From positions 1,743,422 through 1,807,421 of the forward strand of contig NZ_LT732529.1 in the NCBI RefSeq assembly GCF_900156865.1: DNA of 64,000 nucleotides, given 5' to 3'. Each line of letters begins with the position of its first letter. Position 1 is the first letter of the stretch. Positions 51,145 to 60,276 of this stretch are shown one piece after another. Below the pieces are notes generated by a model. It ran no database searches. It had not been told where the DNA came from and saw nothing but the letters and a program-made list of their open reading frames with translations. A program made the translations under genes and the position numbers. The stretch comes from Litchfieldia sinesaloumensis (lineage in GTDB: Bacteria > Bacillota > Bacilli > Bacillales > Bacillaceae_L).

Positions 51145-51840
51145 ATGAATCGGAATGTAATTACTGAAGTTTTGCGAACGGTTCCACTTTTTAAAGAATT
51201 AACTAGTAATGAACTGGAAGAAATCGTTAACATTGCCCAATATCGACAATATAAAAAAGGGACTCATGTTTTTATGCAAGAAGACCCGTTAGAAAATGTT
51301 TATTTTATTTACAAAGGAAAAGTAAAGATATATAAAAATGATATTAATGGCAAAGAGCAGATTGTAACAGTCCAAAAAGATGGTGATATGTTCCCTCACG
51401 TCGGTTTCTTTCGCAAAGGAAACTATCCCGCTTATGCATTAGTGCAAGAAAATACAAATGCTGTAGTTATCTCAATCTCTCATTTTGAAAACCTACTCCT
51501 GCAGCATCCACAAGTTTGTATTAAGCTTTTTCGAGTTATGGGTGAAAAAATAGTTGATTTACAAAATCGACTAGAAGCCCAAATATTAAATAATACATAT
51601 GAACAAATTATTAAATTAATCATGCGACTTTGTAATACTGACGGGCGAAAGATTTCCGATGCTAAAATCATCATCACCACTCAGTTCACAAATAAGGACT
51701 TAGCTAATATGATTGGAACAACTCGTGAAACAGTCAGCAGAACCTTAACCAAATTAAAGAAAAAGGAAATAATTGAAGTCAATGAACAAGGAAACATCAT
51801 CGTGGACTTTGAAAGCCTAGAAGAAGAATTATTTATATAA
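51145..51840 (+). CDS. Crp/Fnr family transcriptional regulator
   Basis: A 231-residue regulator. N-terminal cyclic-nucleotide-binding-fold domain (about 12-125: KGTHVFMQEDPLENVYFIYKGKVKIY), long dimer helix, then HTH with recognition helix GTTRETVSRTLTKLKK. The E-x2-S-R pattern is that of proteins reading TGTGA half-sites. It lacks the C-terminal Fe-S cysteines of Bacillus Fnr, so it is not an oxygen-sensing Fnr; ligand unknown. RBS GGAGTG. Own terminator. A matching box occurs before the ba3 oxidase operon. Confidence 0.88.
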   Translation: MNRNVITEVLRTVPLFKELTSNELEEIVNIAQYRQYKKGTHVFMQEDPLENVYFIYKGKVKIYKNDINGKEQIVTVQKDGDMFPHVGFFRKGNYPAYALVQENTNAVVISISHFENLLLQHPQVCIKLFRVMGEKIVDLQNRLEAQILNNTYEQIIKLIMRLCNTDGRKISDAKIIITTQFTNKDLANMIGTTRETVSRTLTKLKKKEIIEVNEQGNIIVDFESLEEELFI

Positions 51841-51847
51841 AATTTCT

Positions 51848-51880
51848 AAGAACTGAGTCATTCAAACTTAGTTCTTTTTT
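51848..51880 (+). terminator. Terminator of the crp-like gene
   Basis: AAGAACTGAGT pairs with ACTTAGTTCTT (one G-T), followed by a T run to 51880. Confidence 0.85.
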
Positions 51881-51986
51881 ACTTTATTCAAACATTTGTT
51901 ACCTTTATATTAGCCCAAAATTTAAACACTTTGAACTCAATTGAATATAGTGTCAGTAGAAAATACGACTATGGAGGAGAAAAAGT

Positions 51987-52472
51987 GTGAATGACGATAA
52001 GCATGATAAATCCAACCGAAAATTTGACGATGATTCTTTCGGGCCACTTATGAAATCTATGAATGAGTTCTTTAGTCATAAACCGGTTAAACGATTATTA
52101 GATACAATTGATGAGTTTTTTGAAAGACCCTTTCCCCTATCAACCATCCCGATTGATATGTATGAAACGGACGCAGAGCTTATTATTTCAGCAGACTTAC
52201 CAGGAGTCAAAAAGGAACAAATTGATATCGAGTATTCTGAGAAATATATTACGATCACTGTTAACCATATTGAAGAAATAGAAGAAAACAACGAGAAAAA
52301 ACACTATTATGTAAAAAAACACTCTTTTAACAAAGCAAGCAGGACCGTTGCATTACCATACCCTGTTCGAACCAATCAACTAAAAGCATCTTATGTAAAT
52401 GGAGTCCTTAAAATCCGGGCACCAAAACTAAAAAAACGTAAAATTACAATTGATGAGAATGAGAGCGTGTAA
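51987..52472 (+). CDS. Hsp20/alpha-crystallin family small heat-shock protein
   Basis: A 161-residue protein with a GTG start (GGAGGAG at 7 nt). The alpha-crystallin domain spans about 55-148: PIDMYETDAELIISADLPGVKKEQIDI, then KASYVNGVLKIRAPK (A-x-x-x-n-GVL motif). ATP-independent holdase or spore-coat-associated chaperone. It heads a run of small plus-strand genes that includes csgA, so sporulation expression is possible. Confidence 0.9.
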   Translation: MNDDKHDKSNRKFDDDSFGPLMKSMNEFFSHKPVKRLLDTIDEFFERPFPLSTIPIDMYETDAELIISADLPGVKKEQIDIEYSEKYITITVNHIEEIEENNEKKHYYVKKHSFNKASRTVALPYPVRTNQLKASYVNGVLKIRAPKLKKRKITIDENESV

Positions 52473-52537
52473 ATTACATGCTCTTTTTTACATACTTTTC
52501 TATAAAGATTAGCATGATATGGCTAGGAGGTGGAATC

Positions 52538-52729
52538 GTGGATAAAAGATTAGGGAACAAAAACTTACCTGATTTTAAAGAATTGAATGACCGGATAATT
52601 GCTGAGGCGAGCGATGAACCCATCCTTGTCATTAAAACCAATCTTGATCCAAAGGATGCAACCGAGGATAATCCATATTTCAATGAATCAAATAGAGAGG
52701 AATTTACCTCTTTCTTTGAAGAATCTTAA
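52538..52729 (+). CDS. Uncharacterised 63-residue acidic protein
   Basis: Start GTG 52538 after GGAGGTGGAATC. Sequence MDKRLGNKNLPDFKELNDRII then NLDPKDATEDNPYFNESN. Hydrophilic, no known domain. Located between an Hsp20 gene and csgA with small gaps, so likely sporulation-linked by context. Its first residues (VDKxLG with GTG start) echo those of csgA. Confidence 0.65.
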   Translation: MDKRLGNKNLPDFKELNDRIIAEASDEPILVIKTNLDPKDATEDNPYFNESNREEFTSFFEES

Positions 52730-52756
52730 TCTTAATAATGAAATGGTGATAATATC

Positions 52757-53005
52757 GTGGATAAAACATTAGGGTACTTAATTGAGACAATTTCAAATTA
52801 TGGCGATGAGAATCAGACAAGTCGTGCTATCCTTACAAAAATCGTAAACAATCAGTATGCCTCTGAAGAAGCTTTTGTAAGGGACTTGGATGAAGGTGAA
52901 ATCGAGTTTTTAAACAATGTTCTACCAGATGAGATTAATTATGCAATGGATGAAAGAGATTTTAAACGAGTGAACCAACTTAACGAAGTGTATGAATTGC
53001 TATAG
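52757..53005 (+). CDS. csgA: Sigma-G-dependent sporulation protein CsgA
   Basis: An 82-residue acidic protein: DKTLGYLIETISNYGDENQTS, YASEEAFVRDLDEGEIEFLNNVLPDEINYAMDERD and the ending NQLNEVYELL. The length and the LNEVYELL terminus match CsgA of B. subtilis, a forespore-expressed acid-soluble protein. GTG start at 52757 behind GGTGAT. Confidence 0.87.
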   Translation: MDKTLGYLIETISNYGDENQTSRAILTKIVNNQYASEEAFVRDLDEGEIEFLNNVLPDEINYAMDERDFKRVNQLNEVYELL

Positions 53006-53019
53006 AAAAGGTGAATGAC

Positions 53020-53157
53020 ATGGCAAAAGGATTTAGTACAAAACAGTATTCAGACACAAATGTAGAGGAAGTAAAACGGCTTAATGCAAATTCAGGTTTG
53101 TCCTATAATGAAGCATTGCAGCTTTTGGCGAAGCAATATAATGAGAAAAAAAAATAA
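53020..53157 (+). CDS. 45-residue protein downstream of csgA
   Basis: MAKGFSTKQYSDTNVEEVKRLN followed by NSGLSYNEALQLLAKQYNEKKK. Lysine-rich, likely helical. AAAGGTG at 6 nt before ATG 53020, 14 bp after the csgA stop, strong terminator after it. B. subtilis has a small gene (ybxH) in a comparable place, but homology is unproven. Confidence 0.7.
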   Translation: MAKGFSTKQYSDTNVEEVKRLNANSGLSYNEALQLLAKQYNEKKK

Positions 53158-53170
53158 TATAATCTTATGT

Positions 53171-53212
53171 AGAAAGAAAGCTGAAACTACCATGACAGCT
53201 TTCTTTTCGTTT
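53171..53212 (+). terminator. Terminator of the csgA cluster
   Basis: AAAGAAAGCTG (53173-53183) pairs with CAGCTTTCTTT (53196-53206), then TC and further T. Confidence 0.87.
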
Positions 53213-53241
53213 TGTTGGTATTTACAGTATAGGACGAGTAA

Positions 53242-53634
53242 TTAGACTTTAAATGTCTTCGTTAATCCTTTAACAATGGAATTCACTTGGTTGACTGCCC
53301 CTACCATTTGACCTGCCGTATCCATCATTTTATTAATATCATAGGTTCCATCCTTGTTTTTAAACTGGGTTAGAATACTCCCCGCCCCTTTTTGTTTCAT
53401 TTGACCCATACCGGTTGGATATGGCGTTGAATATGGCGGTTGCTGTCCATAGGGCTGGAAATTTGGGTAAGCATTTGGTGCAAATTGCTTGTGGGTATTT
53501 GGAGGGTACTGATTCCAGTTATAATGATATTGATTTCCTCCACCATAATATTGTTGATAGGAATGCTGACCATAGTAAGGCCACGGAGAGCCGAAGGGGC
53601 TAACAGCTTGGTTCCTTCGAAAATGTTGATACAT
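53242..53634 (-). CDS. yppG: YppG-like protein
   Basis: A 130-residue protein. The first 80 residues are rich in Tyr, Gln, Pro, Gly and Asn (SYQQYYGGGNQYHYNW), resembling coat-type sequence. The C-terminal block GSILTQFKNKDGTYDINKMMDTAGQMVGAVNQVNSIVKGL is the conserved YppG domain. Probably spore-associated. ATG 53634 after AGGAGG at 11 nt; TTG 53643 is too close to the RBS. Confidence 0.85.
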   Translation of the reverse strand: MYQHFRRNQAVSPFGSPWPYYGQHSYQQYYGGGNQYHYNWNQYPPNTHKQFAPNAYPNFQPYGQQPPYSTPYPTGMGQMKQKGAGSILTQFKNKDGTYDINKMMDTAGQMVGAVNQVNSIVKGLTKTFKV

Positions 53635-53699
53635 GTGGAACAAACCTCCTGTGATGTTCTTTTTCTATAAGTTATGTAAAAATGGGGTTAGGTGTTCAA

Positions 53700-53733
53700 A
53701 AAAAAAGATACCTTTCTCTAAGGATATCTTTTA
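53700..53733 (-). terminator. Terminator of yppE
   Basis: AAAGATACC and GGATATCTTT arms (one bulged A) with a T run on the minus strand. Confidence 0.72.
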
Positions 53734-53744
53734 GTAGAGGGTTG

Positions 53745-54107
53745 TTATTTTGTTGTTACCTTTTCAAGGATACCATCAAGTACGTATTGGATTGATTCAT
53801 ACATATTCTTGAATCGCTTTACTTTTGTATCCTGATAAAAGCTTTGGATAGAAATCAATTGAATATTTTCATGAGTAGCATCAATTTGATTTGGATGAAG
53901 ATTTTTAGGAAATTCTCGTTTAATCCAAGCTATCGCTAAATCTCTCCAACTGTCTGCTATTTCCATTGTATCATCCACAAATGGCTTTACTTCTTTGTAA
54001 AAATCAGCCTCATATGTTTCTCTCTGCTTCACATCCTCTAAACGACTCAATGATTGAACACAGAGCTCTTTAAGTAAATTTGTCTTTGCGAGTAGTTCCG
54101 TATACAT
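53745..54107 (-). CDS. yppE: YppE (DUF1798) protein
   Basis: A 120-residue all-helical soluble protein: TNLLKELCVQSLSRLEDVKQRETYEADFYKEVKPFVDDT and FKNMYESIQYVLDGILEKV. It fits YppE of B. subtilis (four-helix fold, function unknown) in size and place. RBS AGAGGTGAGAGA precedes ATG 54107. Confidence 0.87.
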   Translation of the reverse strand: MYTELLAKTNLLKELCVQSLSRLEDVKQRETYEADFYKEVKPFVDDTMEIADSWRDLAIAWIKREFPKNLHPNQIDATHENIQLISIQSFYQDTKVKRFKNMYESIQYVLDGILEKVTTK

Positions 54108-54136
54108 TCTCTCACCTCTACAACTATCATACCGCT

Positions 54137-54394
54137 TTAATAGCTTAATGTTAAGTGATAGGAATGATTCTTTTCGCTAGTTTGTACTTCCTCGTGTTTT
54201 CTGTTTTGATACGCACTACGTATGGAGTTGATATCATTTTCAAGCTCTATTAAATGCTCTGTGGTCTGGTTCCCCACTTCTTGAATATGTTCCTCTATCT
54301 TAGATTCGACTTGTCTATCAATTTCGTTTAACGAAAAAAGCAACTGATCAAGATTTTCAAGAACATCTACTTTATTGGTAAGTCCATCCTTCAT
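54137..54394 (-). CDS. Coiled-coil protein at the yppD position
   Basis: An 85-residue protein: VDVLENLDQLLFSLNEIDRQVESKIEEHIQEVGNQTTEHLIELENDINSI is strongly helical with heptad pattern. ATG 54394 has GGGAGG at 9 nt; ATG 54403 with AGAGGT is also plausible. Position between yppE and sspM suggests YppD. Function unknown. Confidence 0.65.
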   Translation of the reverse strand: MKDGLTNKVDVLENLDQLLFSLNEIDRQVESKIEEHIQEVGNQTTEHLIELENDINSIRSAYQNRKHEEVQTSEKNHSYHLTLSY

Positions 54395-54596
54395 TATATC
54401 CATCCTCCCATACCTCTTTTTTATATAGATTCGTTGCCATACATTTTCCTCCTGCAAGCTTGACAAAACTAGTTTCTATTCGTCAAAGAAAGTGGAATTC
54501 CTCCACCATATGTCTCCTTATTCGACATCCATTTCATACATTTTTAGAATGGTTTTTAGGAAAATGCCAACACTACTAAGAGGAGGTGAATATTCC

Positions 54597-54701
54597 ATGG
54601 CAAAGCAAGATAAAAAGAAGAATAAGCAAGAACGTAATGAAGAGAAGGCCCCTGGTTATGGAGACAAAAAACTAGAAGGTCCTGATCGACCATCAACATA
54701 A
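54597..54701 (+). CDS. sspM: Small acid-soluble spore protein M
   Basis: A 34-residue basic protein beginning MAKQDKKKNKQ and ending YGDKKLEGPDRPST. The DKKL-GP-RPST terminus and length match SspM of B. subtilis. GGAGGTGAATATTCC precedes ATG 54597. Forespore expression (sigma-G) is expected. Convergent with yppC over a shared terminator. Confidence 0.88.
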   Translation: MAKQDKKKNKQERNEEKAPGYGDKKLEGPDRPST

Positions 54702-54709
54702 TATAATAC

Positions 54710-54742
54710 ATACAAAGGCTGAAAGCTCAGCCTTTGTTTTTC
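54710..54742 (+). terminator. Terminator of sspM
   Basis: ACAAAGGCTGA (54712-54722), AAGC loop, TCAGCCTTTGT (54727-54737), then TTT. Its right arm overlaps the yppC stop. Confidence 0.88.
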
Positions 54743-55752
54743 AATAACTCCTCAATTAAAATTCCCGCCTGGATTTGCTTTTGTTTTTTCAAATACCATT
54801 TTGAAATTTCATATTGTTTTCCTAACTCAACATCCTCAAACCATCTAGCCTTCCTTTTTCCTCTATACCAATCATGTCCCCTACTTCTATCATGCTTGAT
54901 AATAGGATAGGTTGTTCGTAAGAAGGGTGTATTTCGAAAACGTCTTTCAGATAAATAACGTTCATAATCAAACCGTGATCCTGTATGCTCCACTGTAACT
55001 GTAAACCTGAGGAATAAATCGTAATAATCCTTGTGAAATAATAAGGATGCAAGCTTCTTCCCAAGGTCAATCCTTTCGTCCAGTTTCGTAAATTTATGAA
55101 CTGAAAATCCAAATAACCTTCCATCCATGGTCGGGAAAAGTACAGAGCTAAAATGCAAAAAATCCTGTAGATTGTAAAAATAACGTTGAAATACATTCTT
55201 TTTATAAAAAGGGTGTTCAATTACTGGCTTTTGAATTATATTTTGTTCATTTATGATTTGTGCCTTAATAAGACGATTTCCTTCACCGTATATCCAGTAA
55301 TATTCCCACTCGGTTTCAATAAACCGTGACACCGAAAACATTCTTAAGAGATGAAACAATGGCCTTCCCAACCTTTTCGAATGTTCATACACTAACAACT
55401 GGGGGTAGGCATCTGCAAAAATTAGCCAATTTGCTCGTTCATACGTTTGAAATAACACGTTTCTTTCTTTTTTAGTTAGAAATTTCGGGTACCACTCCCC
55501 TTCTAAATCTGTCATATTCCATCCAGCATTTCGTGATACCATGCTTGCTAATAACGACCATCTTATCTCGTTATGTCGTTTATAATAGTTCGCGTAACTC
55601 TTTGTCCTTGAGATATTATCAAGATTTCCCTTATCGACTCTTAACTGGATCTCAGACAGTAATTCTTTTTCATCTATGGTCAATTGATAGTCCCCTTCTC
55701 TGCGCTCTTTTACAAAGGACTCTATTTTAGTAACTTTGGAAGACTTATTCAT
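54727..55752 (-). CDS. yppC: YppC (DUF2515) protein
   Basis: A 341-residue protein, mostly alpha-helical, aromatic-rich: NYYKRHNEIRWSLLASMVSRNAGWNMTDL, FADAYPQLLVYEHS, FLHFSSVLFPTMDGRLFGFSVHKFT. This fits YppC of B. subtilis; function unknown. No signal peptide. ATG 55752 with AGAGGTGTAG upstream. Divergent from recU. Confidence 0.85.
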   Translation of the reverse strand: MNKSSKVTKIESFVKERREGDYQLTIDEKELLSEIQLRVDKGNLDNISRTKSYANYYKRHNEIRWSLLASMVSRNAGWNMTDLEGEWYPKFLTKKERNVLFQTYERANWLIFADAYPQLLVYEHSKRLGRPLFHLLRMFSVSRFIETEWEYYWIYGEGNRLIKAQIINEQNIIQKPVIEHPFYKKNVFQRYFYNLQDFLHFSSVLFPTMDGRLFGFSVHKFTKLDERIDLGKKLASLLFHKDYYDLFLRFTVTVEHTGSRFDYERYLSERRFRNTPFLRTTYPIIKHDRSRGHDWYRGKRKARWFEDVELGKQYEISKWYLKKQKQIQAGILIEELLKNKG

Positions 55753-55940
55753 ATTAACTACACCTCTTACCATATAGTGTGTCCAGCCATTTGCCCTACA
55801 CGCCCCCAAAAGTATATATCCTGCCGAATAGTATGGTATAGTGAAATATAACTCTCTAGTTCTCTACACTTATGAAACAATTTCGTTAAACTTTTTATAT
55901 GAAATTTTGATATAATAGGTTTCTTAAGGGGGATGAAAAA

Positions 55941-56540
55941 ATGGAGTTGCGATATCCAAATGGGAAGGTGTATAAGCCCCAACAAGTAAAAAACACGCCA
56001 CATCTCAAACAGAGAATATACGGGAATCGTGGAATGACACTAGAAGAGGACCTTAATGAGACAAATCTCTTTTACCTAGAACAGGAAATTGCGGTTATAC
56101 ATAAGAAACCAACACCTGTACAAGTTGTAAACGTAGATTATCCAAAAAGAAGTGCAGCAGTGATTAAAGAAGCATATTTTAAACAAGCATCTACTACGGA
56201 TTACAATGGCATATACAAAGGCCGATATATTGATTTTGAAGCAAAGGAAACAAAAAACAAGACTTCTTTTCCGCTTCAAAACTTTCATGAACATCAAATT
56301 AAGCATATGTCCGATTGTATAAATCAGGAAGGCATTTGCTTTGTAATCCTTCGTTTTTCGACATTAGAGGAAGTGTATTTCCTTGATGCAAAACACTTGC
56401 TGACCTTCTGGAAACGTAAAAACACCGATGGACGAAAATCAATTACAAAACAAGAAATTGAAACTTACGGCCATCCATTAACTATTGGCTATCGCCCAAG
56501 AATTGACTATATTAAAATCATTGACAAGTTATATTTTTAA
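55941..56540 (+). CDS. recU: Holliday junction resolvase RecU
   Basis: A 199-residue PD-(D/E)xK nuclease that cuts Holliday junctions and helps chromosome segregation. N-terminal disordered [10 protein letters not shown], then [44 protein letters not shown] (catalytic D and E-x-K), [15 protein letters not shown] at 8 nt precedes ATG 55941. The start of the recU-ponA pair as in B. subtilis. Confidence 0.96.
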   Translation: MELRYPNGKVYKPQQVKNTPHLKQRIYGNRGMTLEEDLNETNLFYLEQEIAVIHKKPTPVQVVNVDYPKRSAAVIKEAYFKQASTTDYNGIYKGRYIDFEAKETKNKTSFPLQNFHEHQIKHMSDCINQEGICFVILRFSTLEEVYFLDAKHLLTFWKRKNTDGRKSITKQEIETYGHPLTIGYRPRIDYIKIIDKLYF

Positions 56541-56633
56541 CACAAGGATAATATGAAAATTCACTTACAATGAAACATTTCCTTATTATAATTCGTCAAA
56601 TCGTTGGAAAGCATTTGAAAGGCAGGAAACAAT

Positions 56634-59183
56634 ATGTCTGAAAAATATCAATCACGTGAAGCGCGTAGAATGTCAAAACAAAAGAAAAAAAAGAGTAAAA
56701 AAACAAAAGGTTCAATTTTCAAACGTATCTTATTAATCTTCTTAATCATTGGAATTGTCGGGATGGTTGCGGGTGCAACTACATTTTTGGTACTTGCTAG
56801 CGGTGCTCCAGAACTAGATGAATCCTTATTGAAGGACCCACAATCCTCAAAGGTTTATGACATGAATGGTAATAAAATCTATGAATTCGGTGCTGAAAAA
56901 CGGACATATGTCCCTCTCAGCGGTATTCCTGATGATTTAAAAAATGCCGTTTTAGCTGTTGAGGATGCCCGTTTCTACGAACACCATGGGTTGGATATCA
57001 TTCGCCTCGGTGGAGCAGTTGTTGCCAATATAAAGGACGGATTCGGTGCTGAAGGTGCAAGTACTATCTCGCAGCAAGTAATCAAAAACTCATTCTTCGA
57101 AGAAGGACAGAAAAAAATTAAAAGAAAAGTACAAGAGCTTTGGTTAGCATTTCAATTGGAACGTGAGTATTCTAAAGATGAAATCCTTGAAATGTATTTA
57201 AATAAAATATACTACGGTGTCGGTAACACTTATGGTGTTTCAAAAGCCGCTGAATTATATTTTGATAAGTCACTCGACGAGCTTGAGCTTCATGAGGCTG
57301 CTTTTATTGCAGGTAGTGGACAAAATCCAGGTATCTACAACCCATTTGTCCACCCTGAAAGAGCAGAAAAGCGACGAAATGTTGTTTTGAACTTAATGGT
57401 TAGACATGAATTTATTACAAAAGAACAAGCAGAAGCTGCTAAAAAAATTCCAATTGAATCATCTATTGTAGAATCCAAAGAGCAATCTCAACCAATTGAT
57501 TCTTTCATGGATCAAGTGAAATTGGAATTAAAAGAGTATGGAGATATTGATGTGCATGATGCAGGAGTAAAAATTTATACTACTTTTGATCCAGAAGCAC
57601 AAGCACATATTGATTCACTATTAGCAAATCAAAACCCAGATATTCAGTTTCCAGACGACGAATTCCAGGCAGGAATTGCAGTTGTTGACACAAAAACTGG
57701 GGAAATTAGAGCATTGGGTGGCGGTCGAAACCAAGCTCAAAATAATCGCAGAAATTTCGCCCTTGAAACCGAAAACCAACCTGGTTCTACGATTAAGCCA
57801 ATTTTTGATTATGGTCCAGCAGTTGAGTATTTAAAATGGTCAACATACCATCAAATTAAAGATGAACCATACACATACTCAGATGGTAAGCCCATTAATA
57901 ACCATGACCGCAAACATATGGGACAAATGACAGCTAGACACGCATTAGCACTATCGAGAAATATTCCTGCCCTTAAAGCATTTCAAGCGGTTGGAACATC
58001 AAAAGTGAGGGAATTTTCCGAGCGACTTGGCATCCCACTGGAAGAGACAATAAGTGAACCTTATTCGATAGGTGGAATGGACGGCGGAGTTTCCCCTCTC
58101 CAAATGGCTGGCGCTTATGCAGCATTCGGAAACCAAGGAAATTATATAAAGCCACATGCCGTCAAGAAAATTGTCTTCCCTGATAATAGAGAAGTTGTTC
58201 TTGCTCCAGAACCTGAAGCTGCAATGTCTGAAGCAACAGCGTTCATGATAACAGATATGTTAAAATCCGTTATGGACTATGGGACAGGACGGAGATATGA
58301 TGTTTCCGGATTACAGATTGCTGGTAAAACAGGTACAACAAATTACTCACCCGATGATTTGAAGAATTTTAATATTAAATCAGGTGTTCCAGATGTTTGG
58401 TACAGTGGCTATACACCAAGCTATTCTGTTGCAATTTGGACGGGATATAGTAGTAATCGTAATCCGATTAAATCTAATGAACAAAGCTTAGCCCTCAAAC
58501 TGTTCCGTGACATTATTACCAAGCTATCTGAAGGAAAAGAGGCAGAGGATTTTGTCATGCCGAAAACAGTTGTTAAAGTAGGTGTTGAAAAAGGGTCTGA
58601 CCCTGCAAAGCTCCCTAGTGAATATACACCGAAAGAGGAAATTGTGTATGAATATTTCATTAAGGGAACTGAACCAACTGAGGTTTCTGATAAATATGAT
58701 AAGCTTACAACACCAACCAATCTAGATGTCATGTATGATCAAGTAACAAACCAAATCAATTTATCTTGGGCATATGCTGAAGGCGAAATAGAAGCAAACA
58801 GTTTTGAAATCAGTGTATCAATTGACGAAGGACCAGCTAAGGTGCTTACGACAACGAAAGAACTTAGCTATACAGTACCTGATGCGATTCCTGGAGCCAT
58901 TTACAAATTTACTGTAACTGCAGTGAATGATAAGAATCCAGAAAAACGTAGTGAGCCTACATCAAATACAATTGAAATTCCGGAACCGGTAGAGGAGGAA
59001 ATCGAAATTCCCCTACCACCTGGTAATGGTAATGGTAATGGTAATGGTAATGGTAATGGTAATGGTGGAGGTAATGGCAACGGGAATGATGGTGGAGAAG
59101 GAGATGGTCCTGGAGATGTTGAAGGCGATCCCGAAGCACCAGTCTTCCCTCCTATCCCTCCTGGCAGCGGAGATCGAGAATAG
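56634..59183 (+). CDS. ponA: Class A penicillin-binding protein 1A (PonA)
   Basis: An 849-residue bifunctional wall synthase. Basic cytoplasmic tail to 30, membrane helix about 31-56, GT51 transglycosylase with catalytic E110 (VEDARFYEHHG), then transpeptidase with S385-x2-K388 (GSTIKP), SRN near 450 and K565TG (AGKTGT). A fibronectin III-like domain (about 700-780) and Gly/Asn-rich tail follow; the tail comes from a GGTAAT repeat. AAAGGCAGGAAAC precedes ATG 56634. Partner GpsB is in this window. Confidence 0.96.
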   Translation: MSEKYQSREARRMSKQKKKKSKKTKGSIFKRILLIFLIIGIVGMVAGATTFLVLASGAPELDESLLKDPQSSKVYDMNGNKIYEFGAEKRTYVPLSGIPDDLKNAVLAVEDARFYEHHGLDIIRLGGAVVANIKDGFGAEGASTISQQVIKNSFFEEGQKKIKRKVQELWLAFQLEREYSKDEILEMYLNKIYYGVGNTYGVSKAAELYFDKSLDELELHEAAFIAGSGQNPGIYNPFVHPERAEKRRNVVLNLMVRHEFITKEQAEAAKKIPIESSIVESKEQSQPIDSFMDQVKLELKEYGDIDVHDAGVKIYTTFDPEAQAHIDSLLANQNPDIQFPDDEFQAGIAVVDTKTGEIRALGGGRNQAQNNRRNFALETENQPGSTIKPIFDYGPAVEYLKWSTYHQIKDEPYTYSDGKPINNHDRKHMGQMTARHALALSRNIPALKAFQAVGTSKVREFSERLGIPLEETISEPYSIGGMDGGVSPLQMAGAYAAFGNQGNYIKPHAVKKIVFPDNREVVLAPEPEAAMSEATAFMITDMLKSVMDYGTGRRYDVSGLQIAGKTGTTNYSPDDLKNFNIKSGVPDVWYSGYTPSYSVAIWTGYSSNRNPIKSNEQSLALKLFRDIITKLSEGKEAEDFVMPKTVVKVGVEKGSDPAKLPSEYTPKEEIVYEYFIKGTEPTEVSDKYDKLTTPTNLDVMYDQVTNQINLSWAYAEGEIEANSFEISVSIDEGPAKVLTTTKELSYTVPDAIPGAIYKFTVTAVNDKNPEKRSEPTSNTIEIPEPVEEEIEIPLPPGNGNGNGNGNGNGNGGGNGNGNDGGEGDGPGDVEGDPEAPVFPPIPPGSGDRE
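59022..59063 (+). repeat. Hexanucleotide repeat GGTAAT x7 in ponA
   Basis: Seven perfect in-frame copies coding for (Gly-Asn)7 in the PonA tail. Followed by degenerate GGTGGA and GGTAATGGC units. Copy number may vary by slippage without frameshift. Confidence 0.95.
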
Positions 59184-59185
59184 AT

Positions 59186-59222
59186 ATAAAAAATAACGCA
59201 CAAAAATGTGCGTTATTTTTTA
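59186..59222. terminator. Bidirectional terminator between ponA and ypoC
   Basis: AAAAAATAACGCACA and TGTGCGTTATTTTTT arms close to both stop codons. Confidence 0.9.
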
Positions 59223-59566
59223 TTCTTAAGTATCTTCATTTTTGCATAAATCTTTAAGAGTTCTTGATAAAGTTCGTTTAATTGGACGAATGAATGATAT
59301 TGATGTGGTTTTTTTAAGATAAATTGAAATCGTTCATCTAGATTAATCGGCTTACAGCTCAACGAATTTGAGACTTTTTGGAATTCCTTCAAACTAGGAT
59401 TGTCCTTTTCATTAACAAGAAATAAAACAGTCAGAAAATCATCGATAGCTTCGTTCATTGGGGCTTTAATTGCAGCTTTTTCACGATTTTTAAAAAGGCT
59501 GATGAGATATTCATTTCTAACATCCCATTTCTCCCTAATATCTGACAATAGCTCCTCATTAACCAA
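59213..59566 (-). CDS. ypoC: YpoC-like protein
   Basis: A 117-residue soluble helical protein: EEAIDDFLTVLFLVN-type segment after KAPMN, ending in LNELYQELLKIYAKMKILKNKK. It matches YpoC of B. subtilis by place (between nth and ponA) and length. Function unknown. Overlaps nth by 8 nt, so translation is coupled in dnaD-nth-ypoC. Confidence 0.82.
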   Translation of the reverse strand: MVNEELLSDIREKWDVRNEYLISLFKNREKAAIKAPMNEAIDDFLTVLFLVNEKDNPSLKEFQKVSNSLSCKPINLDERFQFILKKPHQYHSFVQLNELYQELLKIYAKMKILKNKK

Positions 59567-60218
59567 CCTTATCTTTCGCTTTCATTCGTTTTTTACCTTC
59601 TCTACATACCTCTAATAGTGGACAAATTTCACACTGAGGATTTTGTGCCTTACAATGGTATCTTCCAAAAAAGATCATTCGGTGATGGGTTGCCGACCAT
59701 TCATCCTCTGGTACCTTTTTCATTAATGTTTTTTCAACTTCTAAGACAGAATCTTTCCAACGGCAAAATCCTAGTCTTTTGCTGACTCTTTCTACATGTG
59801 TGTCCACCGCAATTGCAGGTATTCCAAATGCGACAGAGACCACGACATTAGCCGTTTTCCTACCAACACCAGGAAGTTTTGTTAATTCATCACGGTCTTG
59901 GGGAAGGATTCCACCATAGTCTTCAATCAACATTTGACATAATTTACGAATGTTTTTTGCTTTATTGCGAAACAGGCCTATAGAACGAATGTCATTTTGA
60001 AGTTCTTCAAGCGAAACGGCTAGATAATCTTCAGGTGTCTTATATTTCTCAAATAGAGATGCTGTTACTTTATTCACGAGCGCATCTGTACATTGCGCCG
60101 ATAGAGAAACTGCAATGACGAGTTCAAACGGATTTCGATGGTTCAGTTCACAATGAGCATCTGGAAACATCTCCCCCATTGTATCAAGACATAATCTAAT
60201 TTGTTGTTTATTTAGCAT
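59559..60218 (-). CDS. nth: Endonuclease III (DNA glycosylase/AP lyase)
   Basis: A 219-residue enzyme removing oxidised pyrimidines. HhH motif LPGVGRKTANVV with catalytic K121 and D139 (AVDTHVERV). C-terminal 4Fe-4S ligands C189, C196, C199 and C205. AAGGTGATATAT precedes ATG 60218; the GTG at 60227 is within the RBS region. Middle gene of the dnaD-nth-ypoC operon. Confidence 0.96.
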   Translation of the reverse strand: MLNKQQIRLCLDTMGEMFPDAHCELNHRNPFELVIAVSLSAQCTDALVNKVTASLFEKYKTPEDYLAVSLEELQNDIRSIGLFRNKAKNIRKLCQMLIEDYGGILPQDRDELTKLPGVGRKTANVVVSVAFGIPAIAVDTHVERVSKRLGFCRWKDSVLEVEKTLMKKVPEDEWSATHHRMIFFGRYHCKAQNPQCEICPLLEVCREGKKRMKAKDKVG

Positions 60219-60276
60219 ATATATCACCTTATTTTTAGTGAATGTTCACATATGAAGGATTCTCCTATTAGAACAT

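Noticed and set aside
58901-59203. Pro/Leu-rich and His/Tyr-rich minus-strand frames opposite the ponA 3' end
   Set aside because: They are produced by the GGTAAT repeat read in reverse; low-complexity shadows of ponA.
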